Part shown: positions 9,814-21,296 of the stretch, piece by piece | Layout of the letters: every line of letters begins with the position of its first letter | How positions within the stretch are numbered: position 1 is the stretch's first letter | Assembly (NCBI RefSeq): GCF_958298935.1 | Contig: NC_084934.1 | Coordinates: 126,501 to 190,500 of the forward strand | Length of the DNA stretch: 64,000 bases | Direction of reading: 5' to 3' | Origin: Phragmites australis | Taxonomy: Eukaryota > Streptophyta > Magnoliopsida > Poales > Poaceae | Made by a program: the position numbers and the translations under genes | The notes under the pieces: generated by a model | Seen by the model: the letters and a program-made list of their open reading frames with translations, nothing else | Database searches by the model: none | Told to the model about the DNA's origin: nothing

Positions 9814-12800
9814 ATGAGCACACTCACACAATTGTTACAAGGCTTGTGTTCTGATGGTCTATGGAGGTATGCGGTCTTCTGGTCATTCAAAAGTGAAAGG
9901 AACAGGTAAGTCTATTTGGTCGTTATCTAGATTGTTTGCTTCTCTGGTATCACAATAGTATTGAACTAGCATCCATGAAAATTCGAAGAAAATAAAATAA
10001 TACTGATTTTTATATTAAGCCAAAGATTAATTTGTGTAAGTAACTTTTCATAGCTTAAAGTCATGACTGTCACTAGAGCTGTTAATGGGGGATCTTTGTG
10101 CTGGCCCCATTGTTGGTAAGAATCAGATTATATCGTCCTCTTGCTGCAACAAAAGCTATCTGCTTTGCCCCATCGAGGCAGCATTGCTGAGAATGACTAG
10201 CCAGTCGAACCTTCTTGGAGAAGAGTAAGCGTGCTTGCATACTACTCAACTTCTTTCGGTTAGCGTTAGATGCAATTGTTTCTTTCTCTGGTGAGTATGC
10301 TGTCTGTAATATTTTCAACTTTGACAGGATTATTGGTAAAGTAGCGCTTACTGGACAACATTCCTGGCTTTGTGCCAATGAGCTTTGTTCAACATCTATG
10401 TATAAGGTGAGTTAATTTTACAGTTACCAGTCCACAGCTCATGTAATATTTGAACATGCATAGCACAGGATGTGGTTTAAGCATCTTATCTTTTCGGTAC
10501 CACAAAGACTGGGTAACACGAAGACTGGCAGCTTCAATTTGCAGCAGGAATCAAGGTTACAGACTTATTTTTTCAGTTGTTCGCTAACAGTTTATGCCTA
10601 TATTAAACAGCAGCACTTTAGACAGTATTTCTTTAGATATGGTATGCTCAACTTGACTAAGCTGATTATCAGTATTTCTTACCTGTAGACAGTTCTGCTC
10701 GTATCGGTGATTCCTCACGGGGTTCTTCAACTGGGCTCTTTAGATATGGTATACTCAACTTGATTCATATTTGATATTCCACGTGTTGTCTCGCTGCATT
10801 GTGCATTTAAGTGAGAGGAATAGCATGGGTTAGAGAGTCCGGAACCATTACTGCATAATCGAGATTTGGTTGGCAAGAAAATAAAGATTAACAGTGGTTG
10901 AGCCTTGATGCATTGGTTATGATAGGGCAACTGTAGGAAAGAATATGTTGAGGGCTTAAGGCTCTTCATTTCTTCCAGCCACAGGGTTTATATCTTTACT
11001 TCATAACATCGTTGCAAATTTCCTTCGTTCAGGTTTTCGAGAGCTCAGCATTGGTGGCACTCATCAAGGACTTGTTCCATGAGCTTTATGACGCCTCAGA
11101 TTCTCATAACTCTTTAGCCACCGGGTCTGGCCACTCCAATACTTTGAGGCAAACTACTGCAACTCTATCAATTGATCCTCCAGACGTTCTGCCCTATGAC
11201 TTGATGATTGCTGTGATCGAGAGTTCTGCTGAGCTCATGACTGATGATCACTTTAGTCTACCACATCCTTTCACTGCATCGGAATTTCCACCATTAGAAG
11301 ATGTCACTATAGGCGCTTACAGAACTAGCCTAACAGGTCGGCCAAATGGACCCTTGGGTGCTAATGGAACCTTGGATTATGATAATTTCGATGGCTTTAC
11401 CCTGACAGATATGGCACATGGATATCAAGAGCACACATGGCAGCACTATTTTTCGAACCGATGATGTTGTGATTACAAATTCTTCAATTCATTCAGGGTT
11501 TCAAAAAGGTCTCGAGGCTATGTCCAGGGAAGAACATGAGTTCTTCATGTGGCATAGTGGGTTGAAACAACAAGAACCTATAAGCCATGCTCTCCTTCAA
11601 GTGAATGGCTACAATGCCGATTCTTACTTGCAGCCTCAAACTAACAATTGTGCAGAATTGTTACTAGATACTATAATCGACCACACTAGTCATACTTCAA
11701 ACAGTGAATCTTCTCGTTCAACTGATTCTCCATTTTCAAGTGAAACACAAATTAAAAAAAGAAGATAATGCGTTGAGACTGGATGAATCATCAGTTCCTG
11801 ATCTCCAAGGCAGTCAAGAACTTTCACCTATCTCCATGAATGAAGGCTTCATCAGTGCTGCAATGACCGAAGCTTCACCTACGGAAATCAACAAGACCAT
11901 AGCTGAAGAATGCATAGGCCATACGGTTGAAGATAGGCACTGGATAAATTCAGAAGAAATCAAAAGAAGATGCGGAAAAGTTGAGCTCCAGAGACCAAGA
12001 CCAAGAGACAGGCAATTAATCCAAGATAGGATGAATGTGTTGAGGGAGCTCATTCCAAACGCATCAAAGGCTCAGCTTCTAACATTTGATTTTTAACCCT
12101 CCTTAAAGTTGTGTTTATTTGCGAGAAAGGGGGGAAGTGTTGATTACATCTTCTTGCATAAACAGTGTAGAATTGATGCTCTATTGGACAAAACCATAAC
12201 ATACGTGCTGTTCCTTCAAAGTGTATCCGAGAAAGCTGAGAAGGTAAGTTTCTTCAAATTCAAATGTTATATTACGAAATTAGCATTGATAAGTGAGTCA
12301 CAAAATCCATGCGATATCTGATCAATTTTCTCTTCATTATCATATTGGTGGTATGATCATCTTACTTCTGTAAATTCAACATTTGAGTACCTAACTATAT
12401 ATTCCTGTGCAATAACTTGAGCAAAGTTTCGTAAGACTGGAACTATGGAGTCCAATAAGATTTTTGGGATAGAAATAAATTTCTAGATTTAGCCTTTCGT
12501 GAGTTTTCGAATCTGAACTCCTTTGTTCATCTTCTCCTGCTGGTATTATTAGTGTAGGTGATAATTAATTCTTGAAGTTACTACCTTGTATTTTTCAGTC
12601 TCATGCTTATTTTCCGTTATGTAATCACTGAAATAGATTCAGAATACATTGGAGACCAAGGAATCCCATGATGAGACCAAGAAGCAACTTGAAAGCTGCC
12701 CTCTGAGAGTTGAATAGCTTGATCAGCTTGGTCATCTTCTCATTGAGGTATCACCGATCCTGCATACGCACGGTCAGTTAGTTTTGTCATTGTTTAATTC

Positions 12801-13068
12801 ATTCATGGCTGTTTCATCCAGATGGTGTGCGAGAACTATGAGCTCTTTCTTAAGATGGCGCATGTGTTGAAGGGAGTGCTGGAGCATCGTTCTGACAAGC
12901 TCTGGGCTCGCTTTGTCATTGAGGTATTTTTTTTGAACTCCGTTTTGTTTTATAGATTTCCGAGCACCTCATTCTCATTTGGGTGCATTTCACCACTCGC
13001 AGGCTTCACAAGGTTTCAACCAGATGCAGATTCTGTGCCCACTGATGTATCTCTTGCACAGGAGATGA
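9814..13068 (+). pseudogene. LONESOME HIGHWAY-type bHLH factor, decayed
   Basis: Ten exon remnants can be aligned with the LHW/EMB1444-like family: 9814-9905 (CSDGLWRYAVFWSFK), about 10091-10224 (CPIEAALLRM), 10328-10406 (IIGKVALTGQHSWL), about 10495-10555, 10689-10748 (PHGVLQLGSLDMV), 11033-12069 (long exon ending in the bHLH basic/helix 1 piece RPRDRQLIQDRMNVLRELIP), 12166-12243 (helix 2), 12643-12747, 12822-12923 and 13003-13068 (ending MQILCPLMYLLHRR, stop). The N-terminal part is the GAF-like MYC-MYB_N domain. Functional relatives act with partner bHLH proteins in vascular cell division. Breaks: an incomplete exon 2, a 16-bp tandem duplication in exon 4, +1 shifts at a T run near 11450 and at an A run near 11753-11760, a GC in place of GT at the donor 12070, a TAG at 12715-12717, and roughly eight codons missing in exon 9 (MAHVLKGVLEHRSDKLWARF). 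Either homopolymer shift alone could be a sequencing error; the set together is not. Confidence 0.85.
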
Positions 13069-13761
13069 GACTTGTGTGTTGCAGCAATGGCTTGTCGTGT
13101 TCTAGTGTCTGTTGGAGATGATATGCTTGTGCACTGCTTGTCAGATGTGAGTTTTCTTCTCGCTTTCCTTGCTCCCCGTGCAGCTAAATAATGAATGTAT
13201 CGTACTTGCATCACAACACTGTAATGTACAGTACAGCAGCAAGAAAACTCACATTTGTTTTTGATCATGATGTTAATATAAATCCTGGAAATTAGAATGC
13301 TAACAACAGGTTGAGGTACTGATTTAGATAAAGTTAGCAACCACCACGTCTGGACCTCTGTTATTGCTACGTACATAGACTTTTTCAATGATAAATCTGT
13401 CATCGTCAAATATTTAACTCATCCCTAAGGCGTCAATCCGGCATTCCGTAGCTACACAACATATCATCCCTAAGGACCAATCTATCACAACGGAGCATCA
13501 AAACATGGTAAATCCTTCATTTCCTATTTCGTGTACGAACGGAAATATTTTTTCCCTGACACAAATCTTAGCAGATGCCAACCTGCATACATTTTTCACG
13601 GTAATGACAAATTTACAACTTCTGCTGCTGCAAAACAAAATCACCAGCATAGGACATTATTCACAAGCTACTGGAGTCCAAATCAATTCTTCGCCAACTA
13701 AAGCACTTCACATAACTCCCACGATAGCATACCTTCCTCTTCACGGGAAGCATAGAGAGGC
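13069..13761. other. Gap between the bHLH relic and the Mutator-like element
   Basis: The first part is the 3' side of the bHLH relic. The last ~350 bases (about 13400-13761), read on the minus strand, probably continue the original 3' UTR of the BPM gene, because removing the Mutator-like element joins 13770 directly to 23216, 36 bases past that stop codon. No reading frame is supported. Confidence 0.45.
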
Positions 13762-13770
13762 AACATCAAG

Positions 13771-13920
13771 GGATCTTTTTGTTTAATAATATATTTTTAT
13801 TGGAAAATTATAAAAATAATAACTCAATTCAAAAAATTGCAAGAATAGATACCTGTCAACACTCGGAATACCGACAAAGGTCTTATCGGCATTCCGAATA
13901 CCAACAACCTACATGGCACT
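13771..13920 (+). repeat. Left terminal inverted repeat of the MULE
   Basis: About 150 bp that pair with the reverse complement of 23064-23206 plus a few bases before 20983. Shared blocks in order are the outer TTTAATAAT, then AATTATAAAAATAATA-type A/T sequence, then ACCNACAA and CCTACATGGCA. Identity by eye is roughly 75-80%, so the two ends have aged. Confidence 0.8.
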
Positions 13921-14109
13921 GAGCCTAGGGTCCTGTTGGCACGCGAAAAGCGGATAAAAGGCTTGTCAGTATTCTGCGTGCCGATAGGACCCTAGATAGA
14001 CACCAATAGAGGTGTCGTGGGATCGGAGAGCCGATAGGCCTGTCGGTAAACGAAATGCCGATAGGCCTGTCGGCATTCTATTTGCTGACATGCCTCTTTT
14101 TATTGATTT

Positions 14110-15680
14110 TTATTAATAATTAGGGTTGACGACAGCTACTTTTCTATTTGAATTTGTTTTTTTTGTTTTTAATAAATTTATGTTATAGGAATACTGATAA
14201 AAAAATATTAATTGAACAATAATAGCCGGGGAGCACAATTATCATAGAATCAGGCACGAATGTTACATACGTTGAAAAATATTACATGAAGTTTATCGTC
14301 TATACACGAATGAACTCTAACCATAAAAGAAATGACGACAACAAACGTTGGTATGTACGATACGCCTAAAGACTAACGTAATAGCGTGTTGCTGCTAAAC
14401 CTAATATGCCTTAGGGAATAAAAATAGATCGGGTTACAATAGATGCTCTCTACCGAGTGCATCTAGGATATTTGCTCTTTCGCACGGTATGAGCCTCCCA
14501 CCTTAGTGCGACGATCCCTCTCCCGCTTCCTTCCCCTCTGCTTCGCGTGCTTCAGCTGCGGCGCGCTCCTCCGTCGCCTTCCTCACGCACTCCTCGTCCT
14601 GATGTTTCAACTATAGTTCCTCTTGCTGTTGTTCGTATTCCTGGTGTTTGTATGTTTCCCTCCTCCACCGCATGATCTACTGCTTCTGGTGCTCATTTTG
14701 CTCCATATCCAGCCATTCCATGAAGTCACAGATAGGTGGAGGAGACTAGACAAATGAAACAAGAGGAGAGATTAGTAAGACATTGCATAAAATCATATGA
14801 AAAGTGTCACATGAATGATTTATGTCGTTATACTGGTGGATACTCGTATGGTCCATGTCGAGGCTTGTCGTACTGATAGTTGGCACATATGAAGAAGCGT
14901 AGCCATAGATGTAGGAGATGTCATGGGACTCGTGAAGCCTACAAGGGTCACCATAGAAGCACATCAGGTGTTCAACCCCGTGGGATGAAAATCTCCCAAT
15001 GTTTCTTAGGTGGGCTTGGTAGAGTTGATGAAGACATAGCGGTTGAGATAGTTGAGGAAGGAGTGATCTATCCATAGATGAGGGTGGAGTTATTTATAGT
15101 GGCTGGGGGCTGGTGTATGGACTGAGTGCGTGAGCTTGGCTAGGGGTTGGAGCATAGGATTCCCTGTGAAAGCTGAAAAAGTTATGGTATTGATGCTTGT
15201 CAGAGATTCTCTGTGAGAGCTATTGCTTGGTGTGGTCATATCATTCACCAAAAGTTTAGCAAGGAGTTATTATTCCCTCTGCATGGAAGGCATGGAATCC
15301 TATAAGAGCATTGGACTTTCAAAAAACTTATTGGTAGAATGATAAAATCCGGTCATTTCATTGAAGAAAGTAAAATACATCACAAATAAGGTTCATCTTA
15401 AGCATTCATTGTCTGTCTGTGGGTATAATACGTAAGGCAATATGCACCGACTCGTACCCTGCTTGTACACATTCTACGACAAGTTACAATAGCATGTAGT
15501 ACTCAATCGCTAAATGAAGCATGCCTTATGGAAAGACAAATTATCGGGTGTAAGAAAATATCTACTGGGTTGGTGGAAAAGATGGAAGCTTCTCATCCAG
15601 TACTCCATCGCTAAATGAAGCATGCCTTAATGGTAATTAGTAACGGCTGAACATGTGATACATAGAACATAGACATGTAC
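14110..15680. other. MULE interior without a supported gene
   Basis: The stretch is AT-rich with small frames on both strands (14746-15075 minus is the longest), none with a domain I recognise. 14500-14730 is a Cys/Ser/Leu-codon-rich stretch in several frames. It may be the remains of a 3' exon of one of the element's genes. Confidence 0.35.
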
Positions 15681-15684
15681 GGAT

Positions 15685-15915
15685 AGACTTTTCAGTGGTA
15701 CCCACAATAGGCCAGTGTAGTCTAGCGAATAGACTTCTCAGTGCTACCCTAAATAGGCTGATGCTGTCCAGGCCATAGGCTCCCAAATGTCACAACATCT
15801 TTTTAGTGGTACCCCCAATAGTCCAGTGCAGTCTAGCGAATAGACTTTTCAGTGATACCCCAAATAGACCGATGCAATCTAGGCCATAGGCTCTCAAATG
15901 CTGCAACATCTTTGC
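15685..15915. repeat. ~111-bp tandem duplication inside the MULE
   Basis: Two units offset by about 111 bp share CAGTCTAGCGAATAGACTT, then CAGTGNTACCC, then AGGCCATAGGCTC and CACAACATCTTT (units near 15712-15822 and 15823-15915). A partial third copy (ATAGACTTTTCAGTGGTACCC) precedes them at about 15682. Confidence 0.7.
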
Positions 15916-16000
15916 ACTGCCTTCGGGACTTCTTGTATATAAACGAAACCCAATCTATTATCTACGCACACATATGCTGACCTTGCATTTATTCGAGATA

Positions 16001-16472
16001 ATGGCGCATCCTCATCCTCTCGATGGCCCCATCGATCCACCGTCTCCACACCCCTATTTAGACGTCTATGGTAGAGATTACTATGGAAACCACAATTCTC
16101 TTCCTTACGCATTTTGGCTGCCATGTCAGCATGGAGATGACGCTGTAGTCCAAGTTTATGAGCATTTCGGTGACGTAGGCCGTCGATTCTTCCGTTGCCC
16201 ACATTTCAGAGTAAGATCAAATAAAATGCATATTCTTTGCGGTTTTCACCATGCCATTTACTTATATCATATACCACTTTTTTCAGACGGATGATTGTGG
16301 TTTCTAATACTAGATTGACTCACGGTTGGAACCACACATTCAAGAATACATCCGTCACCTGCACGTCATTATTGTGGAACTACTGGAACAATTGTGCCAA
16401 GAGAGAGCTAGTAACCTAAGAAGCCACTATCTCCCGCCTCTCATGGTAGGTTGGAGGAACAACTGGGAGTAA
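16001..16472 (+). pseudogene. GRF-like zinc-finger ORF carried by the MULE
   Basis: Exon 1 (16001-16210) encodes an N-terminal Pro/His-rich leader and then PCQHGDDAVVQVYEHFGD followed by GRRFFRCPHF, the layout of a GRF-type zinc finger (nucleic-acid binding). A GTAAGA donor follows. Exon 2 (16287-16472, after TTTTTTCAG) continues with DDCGF and, after two in-frame stops (TAA, TAG), with an alpha-helical tail (RLEPHIQEYIRHLHVIIVEL) that ends in a stop at 16470. Small GRF-finger proteins of this kind accompany transposons in grass genomes; this copy is broken by the stops. It runs opposite to the transposase. Confidence 0.6.
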
Positions 16473-17294
16473 TATGGATGTGTTCTAGTGGACGCCCCAT
16501 GTGTTGGTTTCGTATTTAACCTGTATTGTTTCCGCCAATGTATTTCACGTAGGGCATTTATGTGCAGTATGTTACGTATATCGTACTATCGTAGTTGTAG
16601 TATATGAGCGTATTGTCAATTTATGTTATGCTACGTGTATCATACTATCATAGTGATCAGTATGAGTAGTATCAATGTATCCCGAGATATTGTGTTACAC
16701 TTATGTAATTTTTCATTGTATGTGTTTGTTTGTAATTAAATAAATTGTACACTGTCATGTAACCGTTATTAGTGGTATGCACCCCTATTGTGTCGTTGCA
16801 GTTAGGACGACACACAAATACGTTCGAAAGCTGATAAGATTGCATGATACTAAGCTTTTGGAAGGCAGGAGAATATAGGTAATAAAACCAACGCTGATAA
16901 CATAGTACCGACATGATATGTCAATCACATAATAGAAATAACATAAACATGTGCAGGTACTGTCTAATAACGCAGTTAAGGGGCGTCTCCATGGCCACAT
17001 GCGCTCTTGATGCGCACGCCCACCAGCCTCCGTCGGCAGCTGCTCTGCGACACACCTGGTCGGTGGAGAACGTAAAGGGGTCGCGCGGAGGGTGGCGAGG
17101 CCGTGCAGCATCTGTAGGGGTGGCAGGCGGCCTGCGACGGTTGCGTTGATAGAGGTGCCCCTGCTGTCTGCGACGGGCCCTCCTCGTCGGTCGGCTCCAT
17201 CAACTAGTCGTTTGTCAAGGAGAGCGACGAGCCGGACGCTGCGTCGAAGGATGGTTGAACTGTTGCATGGTACAACTCTGTCAAATGCCATGCA

Positions 17295-18250
17295 TCATAG
17301 TATAGTTGAATTGAAAGATACAATCTCGAGTGATACCATTGATAGTGATGAACCTGGAACTGAAGTACCGAAGCGGAAACTTGGAGTCGTCATGTAATGC
17401 AGCAGTGGTGGCCGAGATGATGAGGTGGGTTCCGTGTGGAAGCGTGTGGGCATAGCCCGAGCACGTAATGGTGACTTCGTCTGTGTGGTAGGCCCGACGA
17501 CATCTGGTACCCTTTGGAATGAACCACGCGGAAACCCATCGAGGTAACGCTGTGCCAACCAACGTAGACCGGCCATCATCTTGCCCGGGTCAACCCGTGG
17601 TGGGACCAACTCCCAGCAGTCCACGAAGTCTAGTAACTTCGTGCTGACGTCCCTGCATGTGTCCGCCTGCTATGCCCAAGCGACCACATTTAATAATGAG
17701 AATGAAAGTCAGTACAATGAAATAGCCTCACGTACCATTGCGTGGTATGCCATCGCTAGCTCCATAGTGAACGTGTCGGTGACCTCCGGCTTGTGCTGCG
17801 GTGGCTCTGGAGGCATAGGGAAGCACCTAACCCGTATCACCTCGTGGAACCAGCGCAAGTACGCGTCCTCCGTCCTAGCGTCGTAAGGCCCACGGGGGAC
17901 GTGGACATGTGCAGCCGTGTCCGCCCACTCGTCCACCCATGCCTGCAACTTACCCCTCCAAGTTGCATCATACGCGATGCCCCGATCCTTCGTCGTCATC
18001 CTGCAAGATGAAGTTACGATTACGGAATAGATAACATGGATAGTAAAGAACTTGTACCAACAAATACTTACAAGTGAGTGTTGTCCGTTGGTAGTCACGA
18101 CAGGGGGAAGTGCTGGTGATACCCGAACTGCCTGAGCACTCTATCCGGGTAGTAGGACTCGACCGTGACGTCATCGCGTGAGCTAGAGAGCCTGGTCCAT
18201 GTGGCACAAGTCAGAGAGGCCAATATGCGCGCATGTCGTGACCGCTTCAT
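17295..18250 (-). pseudogene. Plant mobile domain (PMD/MAIN-like) relic
   Basis: Read on the minus strand, 18250-18100 gives LRWTPYEHEAVTTCAHIGL and PDRVLRQFGYHQHFPL, and 18000-17710 gives WVDEWADTAAHVHVPRGPYD then DAYLRWFHEVIRVRCF. This is the C-terminal half of the plant mobile domain, shared by MAIN/MAIL proteins and by proteins of several plant transposons. A likely intron and a second exon (17624-17295, beginning DCWELVPPRVDPGKMMAGL) follow. Its function in transposons is not established; host MAIN proteins act in transposon silencing and genome stability. The N-terminal half of the domain is missing and the reading frame is broken at the junction with the transposase. Confidence 0.7.
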
Positions 18251-18252
18251 GT

Positions 18253-19635
18253 TCATACGGTGTCCAGCGCAACCTGTTCGTCTGTAGCTGATCGAATGCG
18301 GAAATGAACTAAGGGTACGAAGAGCGTGTCATCCTTGTCGCCCACCTCGGCTGCATGAAAAAGAAAAATGTCAGGCAATACCTCGCCCGCACCACTCTGT
18401 AATGTGTTGATAGCGTTCAACAAGCCTGCATGACGATCGTGGAGTACACACACGTTAGGCCTATTACCAACAACACCTCTCTTAACCCACAACAAGAACC
18501 ACAACCAACTATCCGTAGATTCACGTTCGACGAATGCAAAGGCCAAAGGCACAACCTGGTTCTCACAATCTACATCGATAGCTATGAGTATATGATCCTT
18601 GTATTTGCCTGTGAGGAATATCCGTCCATACACATCACCGGCCGGTAATGTCGGAATGCCTCAATCATACAGCCGAACGACCAGAACACCTGGTGAAGGA
18701 CTCAATCTCCATCCTGATTGACAAAATCATGAATATCAATACATGTGCTCAGGTTCCTTGCCTGAATAACCTTTAGCAGGTAAGGTAAGTTATGGTATGA
18801 GTCCTTATATGTGCCAAATCTCTTCTCTAACACCTTCTGTTCGCTCTCCATACCATGTCATATGAAATCTCGTACCCAAAACTAGTGCTGATAGTATGCA
18901 TAACTCCAAACGGAGACATACTATTTTTCTTCAAAATCTCTGGGTACATCACATTTGCAACGTAATCAGCGCTCATATTCCTGTACGCGTGCAGAGGTCG
19001 GCTCAAGTTGTAAGTATGCGGCTCAACAATAGACGCTACCCATACTGTGTCACACCTTAGCAAGAATCTATGAACTCGACAAATGCAACCTTTAGCTAAA
19101 CATTTGACATCGTATGTCCGAGGATTATTTATTACCACCTTAAACTCCCTCTTTTCCGAGAAACACCATCTCTTCACTACATGTTGCAGATAAACCTTGT
19201 CATGAAATATTTGGCCTTTGGTCACCACGATGGAATCATACTCCCATGCCGATTTATGTCCATCGTTCACCGTCAACTTCTCCAATGCAAATTTCGTTCA
19301 TTCTTTCGGAATTATGGCACCAGAGTCCACAAATGTGCAGAACTCGTCATTATCTGCCTCCATTTGATCCACTAGTTCCTCATCCCGCTCTCTCTGATCA
19401 GCACGCATCGTGGCCCAGTTTTCTTCCCCGACATTAAGTTCTTCTCTTGCAGTTTGTATCTCAATCGGTGCACTAGTCTGCAGGAGTACCTCCGGAACAC
19501 ACTCTCCTTCACCTCCTCAGGGATAATATTTTCACCAACAGCTTCTACGATGCTAGGTCTGGCTTCTGTCGACGCAACATCGCTCGCTTCTACAAGGATG
19601 CAGTGAGAAAAACTCTGTCTCAACCTTAGTGACAC
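18253..19635 (-). pseudogene. mudrA: mudrA-like transposase, frameshifted and truncated
   Basis: On the minus strand the order is an N-terminal leader (19635-19372), the MuDR DNA-binding domain (19285-18827, with NNPRTYDVKCLAKGCICRVH), then KRFGTYKDSYHNLPYLL, then the catalytic MULE domain (18633-18253: FLTGKYKDHILIAIDVD, PLAFAFVERE, LHDRHAG). The first catalytic Asp (MCMDG) and the second (in LHDRH) are visible. Sequence then leaves the family before the third catalytic residue, so the Glu and the SWIM zinc finger are absent. Two single-base deletions break the frame, near 18843 and near 18620. It would have bound the element's ends and cut them. It cannot be active. Confidence 0.82.
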
Positions 19636-19639
19636 AAAT

Positions 19640-20840
19640 TGTTGTCATTGCTTCGAATATGTAACCTCCAAGAGCTCCCACTGCCGGCCGGTTCCTCAAC
19701 GTCTAGGAATCAGAACGTTCATCGTCAACCGCTAATGTGCTGGACTAAGTTGCAATAGATTGTGCAGTCATCCTAACACTTGGGACCGCCGAATCTCTCC
19801 CAGATTATGTAAATCTATGTCCACATACTGGAAGTTACTCAGATCCACCCCACTGTCATAATACATGACATATCCAGAACCGTAAAAAACCCTGAACCCC
19901 ACTACGGTCGACATACCTGATTCAACAACCACACTATACTAAGTCAGGTTAAATAACTGTAACCAATATACAACAGCTACGACCACAAAATTTATTCAAC
20001 CTCATCACTTGTATTCTACATAACCATCAAATATCACCCCTAATTTACCCTTTATGTTCGCACTTTACCATTCTAAATGTATTACTATAAAAAACAATTA
20101 CTGCATTTCTATTCTAAATATTCTACAGCTATTAAATATTTATACTACATATTCATAACAATTTAACAGCAAACTAGCATATATTATCTGACTATTGAAA
20201 ATCCACAACAATTCAAATGTACAATTCCTTCATCGACGCAATTATATACATCTAATAATATCCAATTTTCGTAATGCTATTAAATAACCTATTTTAATTC
20301 TACATTACAAAATTTTAATTTTTTTTCAACTATTCCACATTTCCAACTAACTATACTATACTTTCTAGCTATAGCTAATTCCAAACCATATCACTCCAAA
20401 CCATATCTACTCTACCCAAATTTTATATCCTTATTTTTCTAAATTATGTACTACACTGGACATTTCTTTAATAGTCTCTAACTATTTTTCTACAGCTTTC
20501 ATAAGTATTCCTAATTTTTCTAACTATTCCTAATTTCAAACTATTTTTCTACATTTTCTTAAATCACCTACAATTTTTCTAACTACTACTATTTTTTCTA
20601 ATTTTCTAACTACTCCTAATTCTTCTAACTACAACTACTTCCTAACTACTCTAAATTTATACTTAATTCTAACTAATAAAAAAACAGTTACCAACACCGC
20701 TACACATCGGTCAAAAGCTGCTCGCCCGCTCGCTACCATTGCTCTCATCGGACGCCGCCTCCCACCACACGACACCCCACACCGCCCGCTTTCCATCGCT
20801 GCTCGCTCTCTCGATCATGCGTGGGAGAGGAATCGATTGC
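19640..20840. other. Very AT-rich MULE interior
   Basis: No open frame of note. 19960-20690 is composed of repeated TCTAACTA/TTTTTCTA-like pieces, strongly pyrimidine-biased on the plus strand. It may be the 5' leader or intron of the transposase gene (minus strand) or an AT-rich spacer. Confidence 0.4.
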
Positions 20841-20982
20841 CGTGGAATATATAAAGACCTATCGACACTCGGAATACCGATATGCCACCACCCTGCACGG
20901 ACTGTCTACGTGGCACCACCCTTTACGTGGGCCCACAACCTGTCGGCTTTTGAAATGCCGACAGGCCCCGAGACACTGTCAT

Positions 20983-21253
20983 TGTAATACCAAATTTTTG
21001 AGAGAGGAAAAAAAGGAGTTTTGACCAAAAATTTGACTTTTTGATCCGTTGCTCGTATGGACAATCGGAGACCGTGGTTGCGTTCATCTCGTCGAGATGA
21101 ACCCATTTTGCTATTCATATGTCCGTTCCGGGCACTTTGTGACCCGTAGCAAGCCCAATAAATTTAGACCGTTCGTTGTTTTAAAAAAAATAAAAAAGGA
21201 TAAGTACCGGATGGATCGGCCCTCAACCTAATCCATCCAGACTCTTCACGCAT

Positions 21254-21296
<43 letters not shown>

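Noticed and set aside
11012..12096. Three separate overlapping genes in the bHLH region
   Set aside because: The three frames join into one protein when a single T and a single A are treated as extra bases; they belong to one long exon of an LHW-like gene.
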